Source: Streptomyces phaeoluteigriseus
Lineage (GTDB): Bacteria; Actinomycetota; Actinomycetes; Streptomycetales; Streptomycetaceae
Direction of reading: 5' to 3'
Assembly: GCF_001896135.2 (NCBI RefSeq)
Contig: NZ_MPOH02000005.1
Coordinates: 176,231-240,230, forward strand
Length of the DNA: 64,000 nt
Numbering within the stretch: position 1 is the first letter of the stretch; each line of letters begins with the position of its first letter. Shown here in pieces: positions 36,637 through 45,962 of this stretch. Below the pieces are notes generated by a model. That model was given only the letters and a program-made list of their open reading frames with translations, was not told the origin of the DNA and did not search any database. The position numbers were made by a program, and so were the translations under genes.

Positions 36637-36969
36637 ATGACCGACGCCCTCGAACTCGACGCGCTGTGGGAGGACTTCAACCGCGTGGTCAACATGACCT
36701 CCCAGGAGCTGGCCGCCTGGCTCCGGGTGCGCGACGCCGAAGAGACCACCGAGGTGCCGCCCGAAGAGGCGGGCACCCGGACCGGCCGGCAGGTGCTGGC
36801 CATCCTGCAGAAGCGGCGCACCGACCTCACGGAGGACGACCTCCGCGTGATGCGGGAGGTGGTGGACGAGGTCGCCGACCGGACGGACGCGGCCGACGAG
36901 CCCGCGGCCGGGGACACCGCCCTGCGCCACCGGCTGATGACCGTGGGCCACGATCCTCTCAGGCCCTGA
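36637..36969 (+). CDS. DUF3140 family protein
   Basis: 110 residues with GGAAGGG before the ATG. The core LWEDFNRVVNMTSQELAAWL and VLAILQKRRTDLTEDDLRVMREVV matches DUF3140, small helical actinobacterial proteins of unknown function said to resemble DNA-binding proteins. It is 43 bp after the Dps-like gene on the same strand and probably in its operon, so a role with DNA protection is plausible. Confidence 0.8.
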   Translation: MTDALELDALWEDFNRVVNMTSQELAAWLRVRDAEETTEVPPEEAGTRTGRQVLAILQKRRTDLTEDDLRVMREVVDEVADRTDAADEPAAGDTALRHRLMTVGHDPLRP

Positions 36970-36994
36970 GCCCGGCCCCGCTCAAGGCGTGAGC

Positions 36995-37025
36995 CCGGCC
37001 CCGCTCAGGCCTTGAGCGGGGCCGG
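36995..37025. terminator. Bidirectional terminator between DUF3140 and amidohydrolase genes
   Basis: Perfect 13-bp arms CCGGCCCCGCTCA (36995-37007) and TGAGCGGGGCCGG (37013-37025) with a 5-base loop. One arm lies inside the last codons of the convergent amidohydrolase. The left arm is also part of a 23-bp direct duplication (36967-36989, 36990-37012). Confidence 0.8.
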
Positions 37026-38267
37026 CCCCGTGAGGCGGCTCAGGGCCGCGGACACCAGCGTCCGCACGCCCGGCACGACCACCGACAGGTCCGGCGCGAA
37101 CAACGGGCTGTGGTTGCCCGGCACCGCGTCGATCTTCTGGGCCAGTTCCTCGCCCGGCGCCGCCTCCCACACCTCGGCCGGCGTCGAGGTCACGTACCAG
37201 TAGTCGTACGGCACACCGGCGGGTGCGAGCAGCGAGAAGTCCTCGCTGCCCATCGCCCGGCCGAAGTCGAACACCCGGTCCGCGCCGAAGAGTTCGCGGT
37301 GGACGGCGGCCACCTCCTCGTCGAGCACGGCGTCGTTCACGGTGACCGGGTGGCCGGGGACCACCGTGACCTCGGGCGGTGCCGGGCAGCCGGCCGCCGC
37401 GCACTCGCCCTCCACGATCCGCCGGATCGCGGCGAGGACCCGCTCGCGCACCTTGGTGTCCTGGGTGCGCACGTTCAGTGAGAGGCGCGCCTCGGCGGGG
37501 ATGATGTTCGGCTTCGTCCCCGCGTGGAACCGGCCCACCGTCAGCACCACGGACTCGTTCGCCGCGACCTCGCGCGAGACGACGCCCTGGAGCCGGGTGA
37601 CGACGTACGCGGCGGTCACCACCGGGTCGACGGTCGACTCGGGCCGCGCCCCGTGCCCGCCCACGCCGTGCACGACGACGTCGATGTCGTCGGAGGCCGA
37701 CAGGGTCAGCCCCGACGTGTGCGGATAGAAGCCGGCCGGCCCTGGCGTGACGTGCTGACCGAGGAGCACGTCGGGGCGCGGGAACCGCTGGTGCAGCCCG
37801 TCAGCGACCATCGCCGCCGCCCCGCCCTCCGCCTCCTCCGCGGGCTGCCCCACCACGACGAGCGTGCCGGACCAGGTCTCGCGGGCGGCGGCGAGCACCT
37901 CCGCGGCGCCCGCGAGCCAGGTGATGTGCAGGTCGTGGCCGCAGGCGTGCATGACGCCGTCGACGGTGGAGGCGTGGTCGAGGCCGGTGGCCTCCCGCAC
38001 GGGCAGCGCGTCCATGTCGCCGCGCAGCCACACCACGGGCCCGTCGCCGTTGGCCAGCACGCCGACCACGCCGGTACGGGCGACGCCCTCCGTCACCGCG
38101 AACCCGGCCGCCCGCAGCCGCCCGGCAAGACGGGCGGCCGTACGGTGCTCGCGGAAGGACAGTTCGGGGTGGCGGTGCAGGTCCCGGTAGAAGTCCTCCA
38201 GGTCCGCCCGCTCCAGCCCCGCGGTCACCTCCCGGGTCAGGCGCGCGACTTCCGCCGGATCGCTCAC
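37005..38267 (-). CDS. M20-family amidohydrolase
   Basis: 420 residues from GTG 38267, with AAGGGGGAAGCGA upstream. Metal ligands are in MHACGHDLHITWL and QPAEEAEGG; the dimerisation domain has GVGGHGARPE, and the last ligand is in RAMGSEDFSLL. This is the IAA-amino-acid/hippurate hydrolase branch, which removes acyl groups from N-acyl amino acids. The C-terminal seven codons form one arm of the terminator hairpin. No clear partner gene. Confidence 0.9.
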   Translation of the reverse strand: MSDPAEVARLTREVTAGLERADLEDFYRDLHRHPELSFREHRTAARLAGRLRAAGFAVTEGVARTGVVGVLANGDGPVVWLRGDMDALPVREATGLDHASTVDGVMHACGHDLHITWLAGAAEVLAAARETWSGTLVVVGQPAEEAEGGAAAMVADGLHQRFPRPDVLLGQHVTPGPAGFYPHTSGLTLSASDDIDVVVHGVGGHGARPESTVDPVVTAAYVVTRLQGVVSREVAANESVVLTVGRFHAGTKPNIIPAEARLSLNVRTQDTKVRERVLAAIRRIVEGECAAAGCPAPPEVTVVPGHPVTVNDAVLDEEVAAVHRELFGADRVFDFGRAMGSEDFSLLAPAGVPYDYWYVTSTPAEVWEAAPGEELAQKIDAVPGNHSPLFAPDLSVVVPGVRTLVSAALSRLTGPAPLKA

Positions 38268-39155
38268 TCGCTTCCCCCTTCTCGACGGACACCTGCCCCC
38301 GGCGCTTGTGCGCCCCGCCCGGAAACGATCGGCCCGGCGGTCGGGTTCCGCCCGCGATCCCCTGCCGTTCGGCCGAGATGAGCGCACCCGTGCGAGGCGA
38401 AGTCGGAGGCGCGTCCTGCCTCCGCGACGGCACGACGGCCACGACGGCCGCGACGGCCACGACGGAGGACCGCGCCTCCTCCTTCCCCGGCCACCTGAAG
38501 TCCGCGTGCAGTGCGCCAAGTCCGTGGTCGGTGCCATCGGGGCTCCGACGCCGTGATCGCCCCCGGGCGCGCTCGGCACCCACCTGCTCTCCGGCACGGA
38601 GCCGGCCACACCCCGGGACGGGCAGAGCACCGTGACCGTCGGCCACAGGCCACTCGGCGCCGACGTCGTCACCGCCGCCCGCGCGCAGAGCACGTTTCCT
38701 CCGCTCCCGAGGGTCGGCGACAGGGCCTCCGGGTCACCTGCCCGGACGGCCGCAAGGCCGTGGCCGGGGCCACGGTCACCCGCACCGGCGGGAAGGCGAC
38801 GGTGCCACCGTCCGCACTCCCGTCACCGTCGTCCACGCCACGGCCGACGGCGCCCGTCACGTCGTCCACGCCCACGGCCGAGGGTGCCACCGTCCGCCCT
38901 CCCGTCACCGTCGTCCGCACCACGGCCGACCCCGGCACCTGGAAGTCCGTCCGCCGAGATGGCCCCCATCCCGGCGCCGGGTCGCCCCGGGCCGCACCGA
39001 CGCCGAGATCGCGGGCGGACCGTACGCGTCGCGCTCCATGGCCGGGACACTCCTGTCCCGGCGTCCGGCTCGGGCCGCACATGCGCAACCGTGTGGAGAT
39101 CGCGGCCCTGGCCCGTCTGCTCCGCCACGCTCGGCCGGCGTCCTGAGGACGCGGG
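38268..39155 (+). pseudogene. Non-coding or decayed region with an internal duplication
   Basis: No intact gene. On the plus strand, protein-like pieces occur in changing frames: ALGTHLLSGTEPATPRDGQS (~38565), RVTCPDGRKAVAGATVTRTG (~38730), DGATVRTPVTVVHATADGA (~38800), EGATVRPPVTVVRTTADPG (~38885) and MRNRVEIAALARLLRHARP just before 39146. This suggests a frameshifted or decayed gene. The 38804-38845 and 38887-38930 segments are near copies. At 38424-38466 CACGACGGC-type 9-bp repeats occur. Confidence 0.35.
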
Positions 39156-40025
39156 TCAGAGTCCGGTCACCGGCAGGTCCAGGAGGCGGACCAGGGTGCG
39201 CAGGACCCCGTTGTCGTTGTTGGAGGGGGCCCGGTGGCGGGCCCGCCGGGCCACCTCGGGGTGGGCGTTGGCCATGGCGAAGGACCAGTCGGCGGCGTCC
39301 AGCATCTCCAGGTCGTTGAGGTAGTCGCCGAACACGACGGTCTGCGCGGGCGTGATGCCCAGTTCCCGCTGGAGCCGGCGCAGCGCGGCGCCCTTGTTGG
39401 CGGTGCGGTTCATGACGTCGACCCAGTGTTCGCCGGAGACGACGACCTGGTGGGTGTCCGCGAAGGGCGCGAGGGCCGGCGCGGTGCGCTCCTCCACCGA
39501 CCCGAAGTCGAACAGGGCGACCTTGATGACGTCGTCCTCGACGGCGGCGATGTCCTCGACCACCTGGTGGCGCAGGTAGTAGCGGCCGACCTCGGCCAGG
39601 AACGCCTCGTCGGCCCGCTCGACGTAGGCGGACCGCTTCCCGCAGACGACGGCCCCGACATCCGCGCCGTCCGCCGCGAGCCGCCGTACGGCCTCGACGA
39701 CGCCGGTGACCGCTGCGGGGTCCAGCGGGTCGGAGCTGAGTTCCTCACCGTCGCGGACGACGTAGGTGCCGTTCTCCGCTATGAAGACCATCCCGTCGGC
39801 GACCTCGGCGAACTCCCGCGCCAGCGTCGCGTACTGCCGGCCGCTGGCGGGACTGAACAGCACGCCCCGCTCCCGCAGCAGCGCGAGGACCTCCCAGAGC
39901 CCGTCGGGTATCCGCTTGTCGTCGTCGAGCAGCGTGCCGTCCATGTCGGTGACGACGAGACGGATGTCGGCGCTGCCGGCCGACGGCTCGGGAGCGGTCA
40001 GCTGAGGGGCGTGGGAGTAGGGCAT
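39156..40025 (-). CDS. Cof-type HAD-superfamily phosphatase
   Basis: 289 residues. The nucleophile motif is VVTDMDGTLLDDDKR (Asp ~27), motif II ASGRQ, motif III lysine in NKGAALRRL and motif IV GDYLNDLEMLDAA; SFAMANAHPEV is typical of the Cof/YbjI subgroup. These enzymes dephosphorylate sugar phosphates or cofactors such as pyridoxal and FMN. Monocistronic by position. Confidence 0.9.
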   Translation of the reverse strand: MPYSHAPQLTAPEPSAGSADIRLVVTDMDGTLLDDDKRIPDGLWEVLALLRERGVLFSPASGRQYATLAREFAEVADGMVFIAENGTYVVRDGEELSSDPLDPAAVTGVVEAVRRLAADGADVGAVVCGKRSAYVERADEAFLAEVGRYYLRHQVVEDIAAVEDDVIKVALFDFGSVEERTAPALAPFADTHQVVVSGEHWVDVMNRTANKGAALRRLQRELGITPAQTVVFGDYLNDLEMLDAADWSFAMANAHPEVARRARHRAPSNNDNGVLRTLVRLLDLPVTGL

Positions 40026-40352
40026 GTCCTGCTTCCTGTACGGGGGTGACCGGATTGTCACCCTACCGGGGGCCGCTGGAGCCGACCGCGGGCGCCGGTC
40101 GACGCGTTCGTCCCTCCGCGCTCCCGGGCCGTACCGGCGTACGGCCGGATCCGGCAGGGTCGGGCCGAGCGGGTGCCTCGGGGATCCGCCGGCGGTTCCG
40201 GCCCTTCCGACGGACTGGCTGCCCCGCACCGCGGGCACGATCACCGTGCTGCCTCTGCACCGCCGACGCGCCGCGCCCGGCGCGGTGGGCCGGGGCGGGC
40301 AACGCTCGCCGGGTCTACCGGCTTCCCGACGGACTGAAAGTATGATCAAGCA
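40026..40352. other. Intergenic region between divergent HAD and NUDIX-like genes
   Basis: 327 bp holding the two promoters. Just before the plus-strand gene the sequence AAAGTATGATCAAG is locally AT-richer. I see no gene, hairpin or repeat here. Confidence 0.5.
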
Positions 40353-40892
40353 ATGTCTGACTTGACCGATACCACGCCCGGCTGGCTGAGCCAGGACGAA
40401 CTCGAAGCCGCCCGCTCCCGCTTGCCGATCCTGTACGTCGAGGCCGTGCCCGTGCGCGTCGACGACAGCGGCGAAGTCACCAAGATCGGCCTGCTGCTCC
40501 GGATAGGACCGGACGGCAACGTCAGCCGGACCCTGGTCTCGGGCCGGGTCCTGCACCACGAGCGGGTCCGCGACGCCCTGCTGCGGCACCTGGAGAAGGA
40601 CCTCGGCCCGATGGCGCTGCCCCACGTCCCGGCGTCCCTCCAGCCCTTCACCGTCGCGGAGTACTTCCCGACGCAGGGCATCACGCCGTACCACGACCCC
40701 CGTCAGCACGCCGTGTCGCTGGCGTACATCGTGCCGGTGACCGGTGACTGCCGGCCCCGGCAGGACGCCCTGGACCTGGTGTGGTTCGACCCGCAGGAGG
40801 TCGTCTCGCCCGCGGTGCAGACCGAGATGCCGGGCGGGCACGGCTTCCTGGTGCGGCAGGCGCTGGCCCACGTCGGCCAGTCGGCGTCCTGA
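40353..40892 (+). CDS. NUDIX-related DUF4916 protein
   Basis: 179 residues. LPILYVEAVPVRVDDSGEV, GLLLRIGPDGNVSRTLVSG, HLEKDLGPMALPHVP and HAVSLAYIVPVTG...LVWFDPQEV follow the strand order of a NUDIX fold (DUF4916 in actinobacteria). The canonical NUDIX box REUXEE is not present, so hydrolase activity is doubtful. It precedes the ferredoxin-like gene by five bases, suggesting co-transcription. Confidence 0.75.
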   Translation: MSDLTDTTPGWLSQDELEAARSRLPILYVEAVPVRVDDSGEVTKIGLLLRIGPDGNVSRTLVSGRVLHHERVRDALLRHLEKDLGPMALPHVPASLQPFTVAEYFPTQGITPYHDPRQHAVSLAYIVPVTGDCRPRQDALDLVWFDPQEVVSPAVQTEMPGGHGFLVRQALAHVGQSAS

Positions 40893-40897
40893 CCGGC

Positions 40898-41338
40898 GTG
40901 GGAGTCCGTGCCGGCCTGCCGGCCCAGCGCGTGGTGTCGATCGGCGCCGCCGCCCGCAGGCCCTGCACCCTCGTGGTGTGCCGGGGCTGCTGCTGCGGCG
41001 ACGCCCGCAAGCACCCCGGCTACGACCACGCCTGGCAACTGGAGCGCCTGCGCGCCGCGGCCGCGGCGTCGGCGGGCCGCTTCGAGGTCCGCACGACGGA
41101 CTGTCTGGGCCCGTGCGACCAGGCGAACGTGATCGTGGTCCAGCCGTCCGGCGCGGGCCGTCGGGCGGGCGGCCGCGCCACCTGGATCGGGTTCGCCATG
41201 GACGACGACTGCACCGAGGAGATCCTCACCTGGGCGGCGGCGGGCGGTCCGGGCGTCGCGACGCCCCCGGCCGCCCTGACACTCCAGTTCATCAGCCCGC
41301 CCGTCCGGCCCGCACCCGACGGTGACCGGAGCCCCTAA
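40898..41338 (+). CDS. Thioredoxin-like [2Fe-2S] ferredoxin domain protein
   Basis: 146 residues from GTG 40898. Cysteines CRGCCCGDARKHPG (~30) and DCLGPCDQANVIVV (~72) match the thioredoxin-fold [2Fe-2S] ferredoxins. A Trp-Ile-Gly strand (GRATWIGFAMDDDC) follows. It probably transfers electrons; partner unknown. The final codons (RPAPDGDRSP) come from the first copy of a 47-bp repeat, so the C-terminus has been formed or altered by the repeat. Confidence 0.78.
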   Translation: MGVRAGLPAQRVVSIGAAARRPCTLVVCRGCCCGDARKHPGYDHAWQLERLRAAAAASAGRFEVRTTDCLGPCDQANVIVVQPSGAGRRAGGRATWIGFAMDDDCTEEILTWAAAGGPGVATPPAALTLQFISPPVRPAPDGDRSP

Positions 41339-41446
41339 TCCCGGATCCCGCCCGGCCCGCACCCGACGGTGACCCGGAGCCCCTCGTCCCGGATCCCGCC
41401 GGCCCGCACCCGACGGTGACCGGAGCCCCTCGTCCCGGATCCCGCC
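41307..41446. repeat. 47-bp tandem repeat, three copies
   Basis: Copies at 41307-41353, 41354-41400 and 41401-41446, each beginning GGCCCGCACCCGACGGTGAC and ending CCCGGATCCCGCC. The first contains the stop of the ferredoxin-like gene. The remainder of the gap to 41742 shows no gene or hairpin I can support. Confidence 0.93.
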
Positions 41447-41742
41447 GGGCTCGCGGGCTCCTGCATCGCAGGTCGCCGCGTTGTCGTCGGTGGCCCCAGG
41501 GCTCCGCCCCGGCTCCCGCCTCCGCCCCGCGGGGCTCCCCCACCGTCCGAACAGCGCGGGAGGTTCCCCGTCACCAAGCCCCGCTCCCTGACCCGGCAGG
41601 CGGCCCGAACGGAAGACCTTCGACGACCGGGAGCCCGCAGTGGACTCCCGTCAGCCGTTGCGGCACGTCGCACGGGCGGCGTCCGGTCTCCTCGTCGGCG
41701 GCCGGCACGGACCGGGGGCCCGCCGCCCGAGCGGTCCCGCGC

Positions 41743-43560
41743 TCAGAGCAGGTCGGCCGCCCGCGCCGGGTCGTCGTCGAGAAAGCCGCCCGACTGGTGC
41801 TGCCACAGCTTGGCGTAGGTGCCCTGCGACGCCAGCAGTTCCTGGTGGGTGCCCTGCTCGACGATCCGTCCGCGGTCCAGGACGACCAGGCTGTCCATGC
41901 CGGCGACGGTGCTCAGGCGGTGCGCGACCACCAGGGCCGTCCGCCCCTCCATGAGCCGCCACAGCGCCTCCTGGACGAGGATCTCGCTCTCGGAGTCCAG
42001 CGCGCTGGTCGCCTCGTCGAGCAGCAGGATCGGCGCGTCCCGCAGGATCGCGCGGGCGAGCGCGACCCGCTGCCGCTGGCCGCCGGACAGTTTGATGCCG
42101 CGCTCGCCGACCATGGTGCCGAAGCCGTCCGGGAGCGCGTCGGCGAACTCGGTGACATGGGCCGCGTCGGCCGCACGGCGGATCTCGGCCTCGGTGGCGT
42201 CCGGCCGGGCGAAGACGATGTTGTCCCGCAGCGAGCGGTGGAACATCGCCGGGTCCTGCGGGACGTAGGCGATCCGGCTGCGCAGGTCGGCCTGGCGCAG
42301 CCGGCTGATGTCCTGGCCGCCGACGAGGATGCGTCCGCCGTCGATGTCGGTCATCCGCAGCAGCAGCCGGGTCAGGGTGGTCTTGCCGCCGCCGGAGCGG
42401 CCGACGAGCCCGAGCTTCGTCCCGCTGGGCACGGTGAGTTCGAGCCCGTCGAAGAGGGGCTCCGGGCCACCGTGGGAGAAGGTCACCCGCTCGAAGCGGA
42501 CGTCGGCGGCGGTGGGCCGCAGCGGCTCGGGCGCCTCGGGGTCGAGCACGGTCGGCGGCGCCAGCAGCAGTTCGGTGAACTGCGCGGCCTCCGTCATCGA
42601 ACTCTCCAGGCGGCGGTAGATCTGGTTGAACTCGAACATGATCCGGGTCGCGTTGGCGTAGTACATGAAGGCCACCACGACCGCCTCCACGCTCTGCCCG
42701 CCCCCGCCGAGCGCGACCGCCAGCAGCAGGCCCAGGGCGTTGGTCAGCACCGACAGCGGCGCGACCAGGGTGTCGATGCGCAGATTGCCGTAGTCCCACG
42801 ACCTCAGCGTGAGCCGCCGGGACACCGCGACCCGGGAGCGGTGCTCGGCGGCCTCCCGTTCCTCCGCCGCGAAGGCGCGGACGGTGTCCATGTTCATCAG
42901 GCTGTCGGCGACATGGCCGGAGACCCGCGCGATCGCCTCCTCGCGCTGGGCGACGAGCGCCTGCCGGCGCCGGATCAGCGGCACCACGCACAGCGCGGTC
43001 AAGGTGATCATGGTCAGCAGCCCGACGACGAGCAGCGGTTCGTAACGCCACAGCACCACCGAGCCGAACAGCAGCGGCACGAGACTGCCCACGATCTGGA
43101 ACGTCAGCGTGTCGACGAACTCCTCGTAGCGGGAGGCGAAACTCAGCACCCGCTTGGTCAGCGACCCGGCGAAGTTGTCGTGGAAGAACGCGGCGTCCTT
43201 GGCGAAGAGCTCGTCCATGCCGATCACGTACAGGTGCTCGATGCCGAGCGCGTCCAGACGGTTCAGACAGTGCAGCCCGACCCGCCACAGCGCCTCAGCG
43301 ACCAGCAGCACCCCGGCGAAGCCGAGCACGTACGGCAACGCCGCTCCGACCTCGACGTCCGGGTCGTCCGCCAGCCGGCCGACGAGCTTGGCGACGACCA
43401 GCGGAGCGAGGTAGTTGATGCCGATGTTGCCGAGCGCCGGCAACAGCATGGCGGGAAGGGTCAGCCACCGAAGGCGGGCCAACTCCCGCCCGTAATAGCG
43501 AAGTGCGAGCAGTACGGAGCCCTTGCCGGGCGTGACTCTGCGCGATTCAGACGATCCCAT
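41743..43560 (-). CDS. ABC exporter, fused membrane and ATPase domains
   Basis: 605 residues. Six membrane segments in the first ~310 residues, then Walker A GRSGGGKTT, Q-loop YVPQDPAMF, signature LSGGQRQ, Walker B ILLLDEATSAL and H-loop VVAHRLS. It is a half-size type IV exporter that works as a homodimer; candidates are lipids, peptides or drugs. ATG 43560 is preferred over GTG 43566. No partner exporter gene adjoins it. Confidence 0.92.
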   Translation of the reverse strand: MGSSESRRVTPGKGSVLLALRYYGRELARLRWLTLPAMLLPALGNIGINYLAPLVVAKLVGRLADDPDVEVGAALPYVLGFAGVLLVAEALWRVGLHCLNRLDALGIEHLYVIGMDELFAKDAAFFHDNFAGSLTKRVLSFASRYEEFVDTLTFQIVGSLVPLLFGSVVLWRYEPLLVVGLLTMITLTALCVVPLIRRRQALVAQREEAIARVSGHVADSLMNMDTVRAFAAEEREAAEHRSRVAVSRRLTLRSWDYGNLRIDTLVAPLSVLTNALGLLLAVALGGGGQSVEAVVVAFMYYANATRIMFEFNQIYRRLESSMTEAAQFTELLLAPPTVLDPEAPEPLRPTAADVRFERVTFSHGGPEPLFDGLELTVPSGTKLGLVGRSGGGKTTLTRLLLRMTDIDGGRILVGGQDISRLRQADLRSRIAYVPQDPAMFHRSLRDNIVFARPDATEAEIRRAADAAHVTEFADALPDGFGTMVGERGIKLSGGQRQRVALARAILRDAPILLLDEATSALDSESEILVQEALWRLMEGRTALVVAHRLSTVAGMDSLVVLDRGRIVEQGTHQELLASQGTYAKLWQHQSGGFLDDDPARAADLL

Positions 43561-43797
43561 CCCCACCCCGTGCGGTCGTCCGGCAGCCGGTCGTACCGGC
43601 CTTCGCAGTGTCCCGCGACGGCTCCGACGGAGTCCAAGGATTTACGCTCCGGACGGCACGGGTACTCCCGTGCGCCCCCCGAAGACCTCCGCCTGCTCCG
43701 CCATGTCCGCTGGATGCGCGAGGACAGGGAACTCGGCCGACGGGACCGATGACGACGGCTCGACGCACGACAGCTCGACGAGGACGGCCGGGAGGCG

Positions 43798-44442
43798 ATG
43801 ACCGTGATCGCCGTCAATCCGATGGACAGCGCCTCGCTGCTGGCCGCCTTCGGCGCGCTGGGCGTGCTGGTGGTGATCTTCGCGGAGTCGGGGCTGCTGG
43901 TGGTCGGCTTCTTCCTGCCCGGTGACGCGCTGCTCCTCCCGGCCGGCGTGCTGTGCGCGGGCAGCGGCCAGCAGGCTGCGCGGCTGGAGCTGTGGCAGGT
44001 GCTGGTGTGCGCGGCCGTCGGCGCCGTGGCGGGCGCGCAGGTCGGGTTCCTGCTCGGACGGCGCGGCGGGCGGGCGCTGCTGGCCCACACCTCGAACCGG
44101 CGCCTGAAGGAGGGCACGGCACAGGCGGAGAGGTTCCTGGCCCGCTACGGCCACGGCAAGGCCCTCGTGATCGGCCGCTTCGTGCCGATGCTGCGGACCG
44201 TGCTGCACCCGGCGGCCGGGGCGCTCGGCGTGCCCATGCGCACCTTCACCGTCTGGCAGGTCGTCGGCGGTCTGCTCTGGTCGCAGAGTCTCGTGCTGGC
44301 CGGGTACACCCTCGGCTCGTCCGTCCCCCACATCGAGGACTACCTGCTGCCGCTCATCGCCGTGGTCGTCGCGCTCTCCCTGTTCCCCCTGCTGGCACCG
44401 GCGCGCCGCGCACGGCACGAGCGGCGGCGGCCCTCACGCTGA
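43798..44442 (+). CDS. DedA-family membrane protein
   Basis: 214 residues with GGGAGGCG before the ATG. Conserved DedA features: FAESGLLVVGFFLPGDALLLPAG near the N-terminus, FLARYGHGKALVIGRFVPMLRTVLHPAAG in the middle and ending in a basic tail. The family comprises VTT-domain proteins linked to lipid (undecaprenyl phosphate) translocation and membrane homeostasis. Confidence 0.92.
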   Translation: MTVIAVNPMDSASLLAAFGALGVLVVIFAESGLLVVGFFLPGDALLLPAGVLCAGSGQQAARLELWQVLVCAAVGAVAGAQVGFLLGRRGGRALLAHTSNRRLKEGTAQAERFLARYGHGKALVIGRFVPMLRTVLHPAAGALGVPMRTFTVWQVVGGLLWSQSLVLAGYTLGSSVPHIEDYLLPLIAVVVALSLFPLLAPARRARHERRRPSR

Positions 44443-44565
44443 GCGAAGGGCCGGATTCCGAGTCCGTCCGGTTTCCGCCCGTCCGTGACGGGCACCCGTC
44501 GGCCCCGGGGCTCCGACGGGCCTCGCGCGGGGCTCTCACTCCCAGGCCGAGGAGCGGCTCGCACG

Positions 44566-45216
44566 ATGAGCGACAAGCAGCAGCACGTCATCGAGGAACT
44601 CCTCTCCTCGTACGGCCGCACCTACGCGCAGGAGGCGGGCATCCGGCTGAGGAACACCCCGCAGCCGCTGTACCGCACCCTCGTCCTGGCCCATCTGCTC
44701 AGCGCACGCATCCGCGCCTCCACCGCCGTCGCGACGGTCCGTGCCCTGTACGACGCGGGCATGCGCGACCCCCGGACCATGGCCGAAGCGACCTGGCGGC
44801 AGCGCGTCGACGCCCTGGGCCGCGGCGGTTACCGGCGCTACGACGAACGCACGGCGACCCAACTCGGCGCGGCGGCGGAACTGTTGACCGAGCGGTGGGG
44901 AGGCGACCTGCGACGCCTGCGGGAGGAGGCCGGCGGGGACGTCTCCCGGCTGCGCCGCCTGGTCCAGGAGGTGACGGGGATCGGGCCCACCGGAGCGGAC
45001 ATCTTCCTGCGGGAGGTCCAGAGCGTCTGGCCGGAGGCGGCACCGTACATCGACGCGAAGGCCCTGGAGGGCGCGCGTCGGCTCGGTCTCCCGGACGAGC
45101 CGGACCAACTGGTCGCGTCGGCCCGGCCCACCGAACCGGCCGCACTGGCCGCCGCGTTGGTGCGGGCCGCACTGGACAGGAAGCTGGTCGACGAGGTGCT
45201 CGCCAGGGCCGGCTGA
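44566..45216 (+). CDS. HhH-GPD family DNA glycosylase/endonuclease III-like protein
   Basis: 216 residues with GAGGAG upstream of the ATG. LVLAHLLSARIRASTAVATV is the N-terminal helical region, and RRLVQEVTGIGPTGADIFLREVQ the helix-hairpin-helix followed by the acidic residue region (APYIDAK). The C-terminal four-cysteine cluster of endonuclease III is missing, as in several actinobacterial homologues. Likely base excision repair, but substrate is unknown. Confidence 0.75.
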   Translation: MSDKQQHVIEELLSSYGRTYAQEAGIRLRNTPQPLYRTLVLAHLLSARIRASTAVATVRALYDAGMRDPRTMAEATWRQRVDALGRGGYRRYDERTATQLGAAAELLTERWGGDLRRLREEAGGDVSRLRRLVQEVTGIGPTGADIFLREVQSVWPEAAPYIDAKALEGARRLGLPDEPDQLVASARPTEPAALAAALVRAALDRKLVDEVLARAG

Positions 45217-45358
45217 CACGGACGACGACCCTGCCGACCGGCGACCGCCGACTGCTGACCGCCGACCCCGGCCCCCGACCGCCGGACGGCTTGGCGCCGC
45301 TCCCATACCGCGGACAAGAGGCCACCGCTCGGACACGGGGCCACCGCTCGGACACGAC

Positions 45359-45394
45359 AGAGGCCGTCTCCTCATCGCTGAGAAGACGGCCTCT
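45359..45394 (-). terminator. Hairpin downstream of second tRNA-Pro
   Basis: AGAGGCCGTCTCCTCA and TGAGAAGACGGCCTCT pair at 15 of 16 positions around a TCGC loop, 17 bp past the tRNA 3' end, the same spacing as for the other tRNA-Pro hairpin. Confidence 0.8.
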
Positions 45395-45411
45395 GATCCG
45401 ACTTCGAAAAG

Positions 45412-45485
<74 letters not shown>

Positions 45486-45566
45486 CTGCCCGTCTGACCT
45501 GGGGTTTCGCCCGGCCGGACCCGCAGGGAAACAATACCGCACTCGGGTCGGTGATCGCGCACGCCT

Positions 45567-45932
45567 TTACGGCGCCCCCTCCCCCGCCACCCCCAGTCCC
45601 GGATACGCCTCCAGCAGCGAGGTCGGAGCGGCCTGGCGCCAGGAGTCGGCGAGGATGTCCCGCAGCTCGGCCTCGTCCTCCAGGGCGGCCAGCCGGACCC
45701 GGACCCAGGCGAACTGGGCCTCGTGGTCGGCGATCCAGAACTTCCCCGGCTCGGCGAGAGCCAGCTCGTCGCGCTCCTCCTTGGGGCAGCGCACGGCGAG
45801 CGAGGTCTCGTCCTCGGGCAGGGTGGCGAACATCTTTCCCGCGACCCGGAACGTGGGCATGTTCCAGGCGGTCTTCTCCGTCGTGTCCGGCAGGGACAGG
45901 GCGACACGGCGTACGTCTTCGGCGTCCGGCAT
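45567..45932 (-). CDS. MmcQ/YjbR family protein
   Basis: 121 residues from ATG 45932. DVRRVALSLPDTTEKTAWNMPTFRVAGKMFATLPEDET and FWIADHEAQFAWVRVRL define the YjbR fold (DUF419), a small alpha/beta protein with a DNA-binding-like shape and no established function. Upstream in-frame ATG 45956 is possible but adds only MPAATVRS. Confidence 0.85.
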   Translation of the reverse strand: MPDAEDVRRVALSLPDTTEKTAWNMPTFRVAGKMFATLPEDETSLAVRCPKEERDELALAEPGKFWIADHEAQFAWVRVRLAALEDEAELRDILADSWRQAAPTSLLEAYPGLGVAGEGAP

Positions 45933-45962
45933 GCTTCGCACCGTAGCGGCAGGCACTGACAG

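Noticed and set aside
41416..43752. Long open frame on the plus strand opposite the ABC exporter
   Set aside because: Antisense shadow of a well-conserved ABC protein; no ribosome site or domain.
43567..43797. Small gene ending RHVRWMREDRELGRRD before dedA
   Set aside because: The fragment lacks a start with a ribosome site and any recognisable domain.
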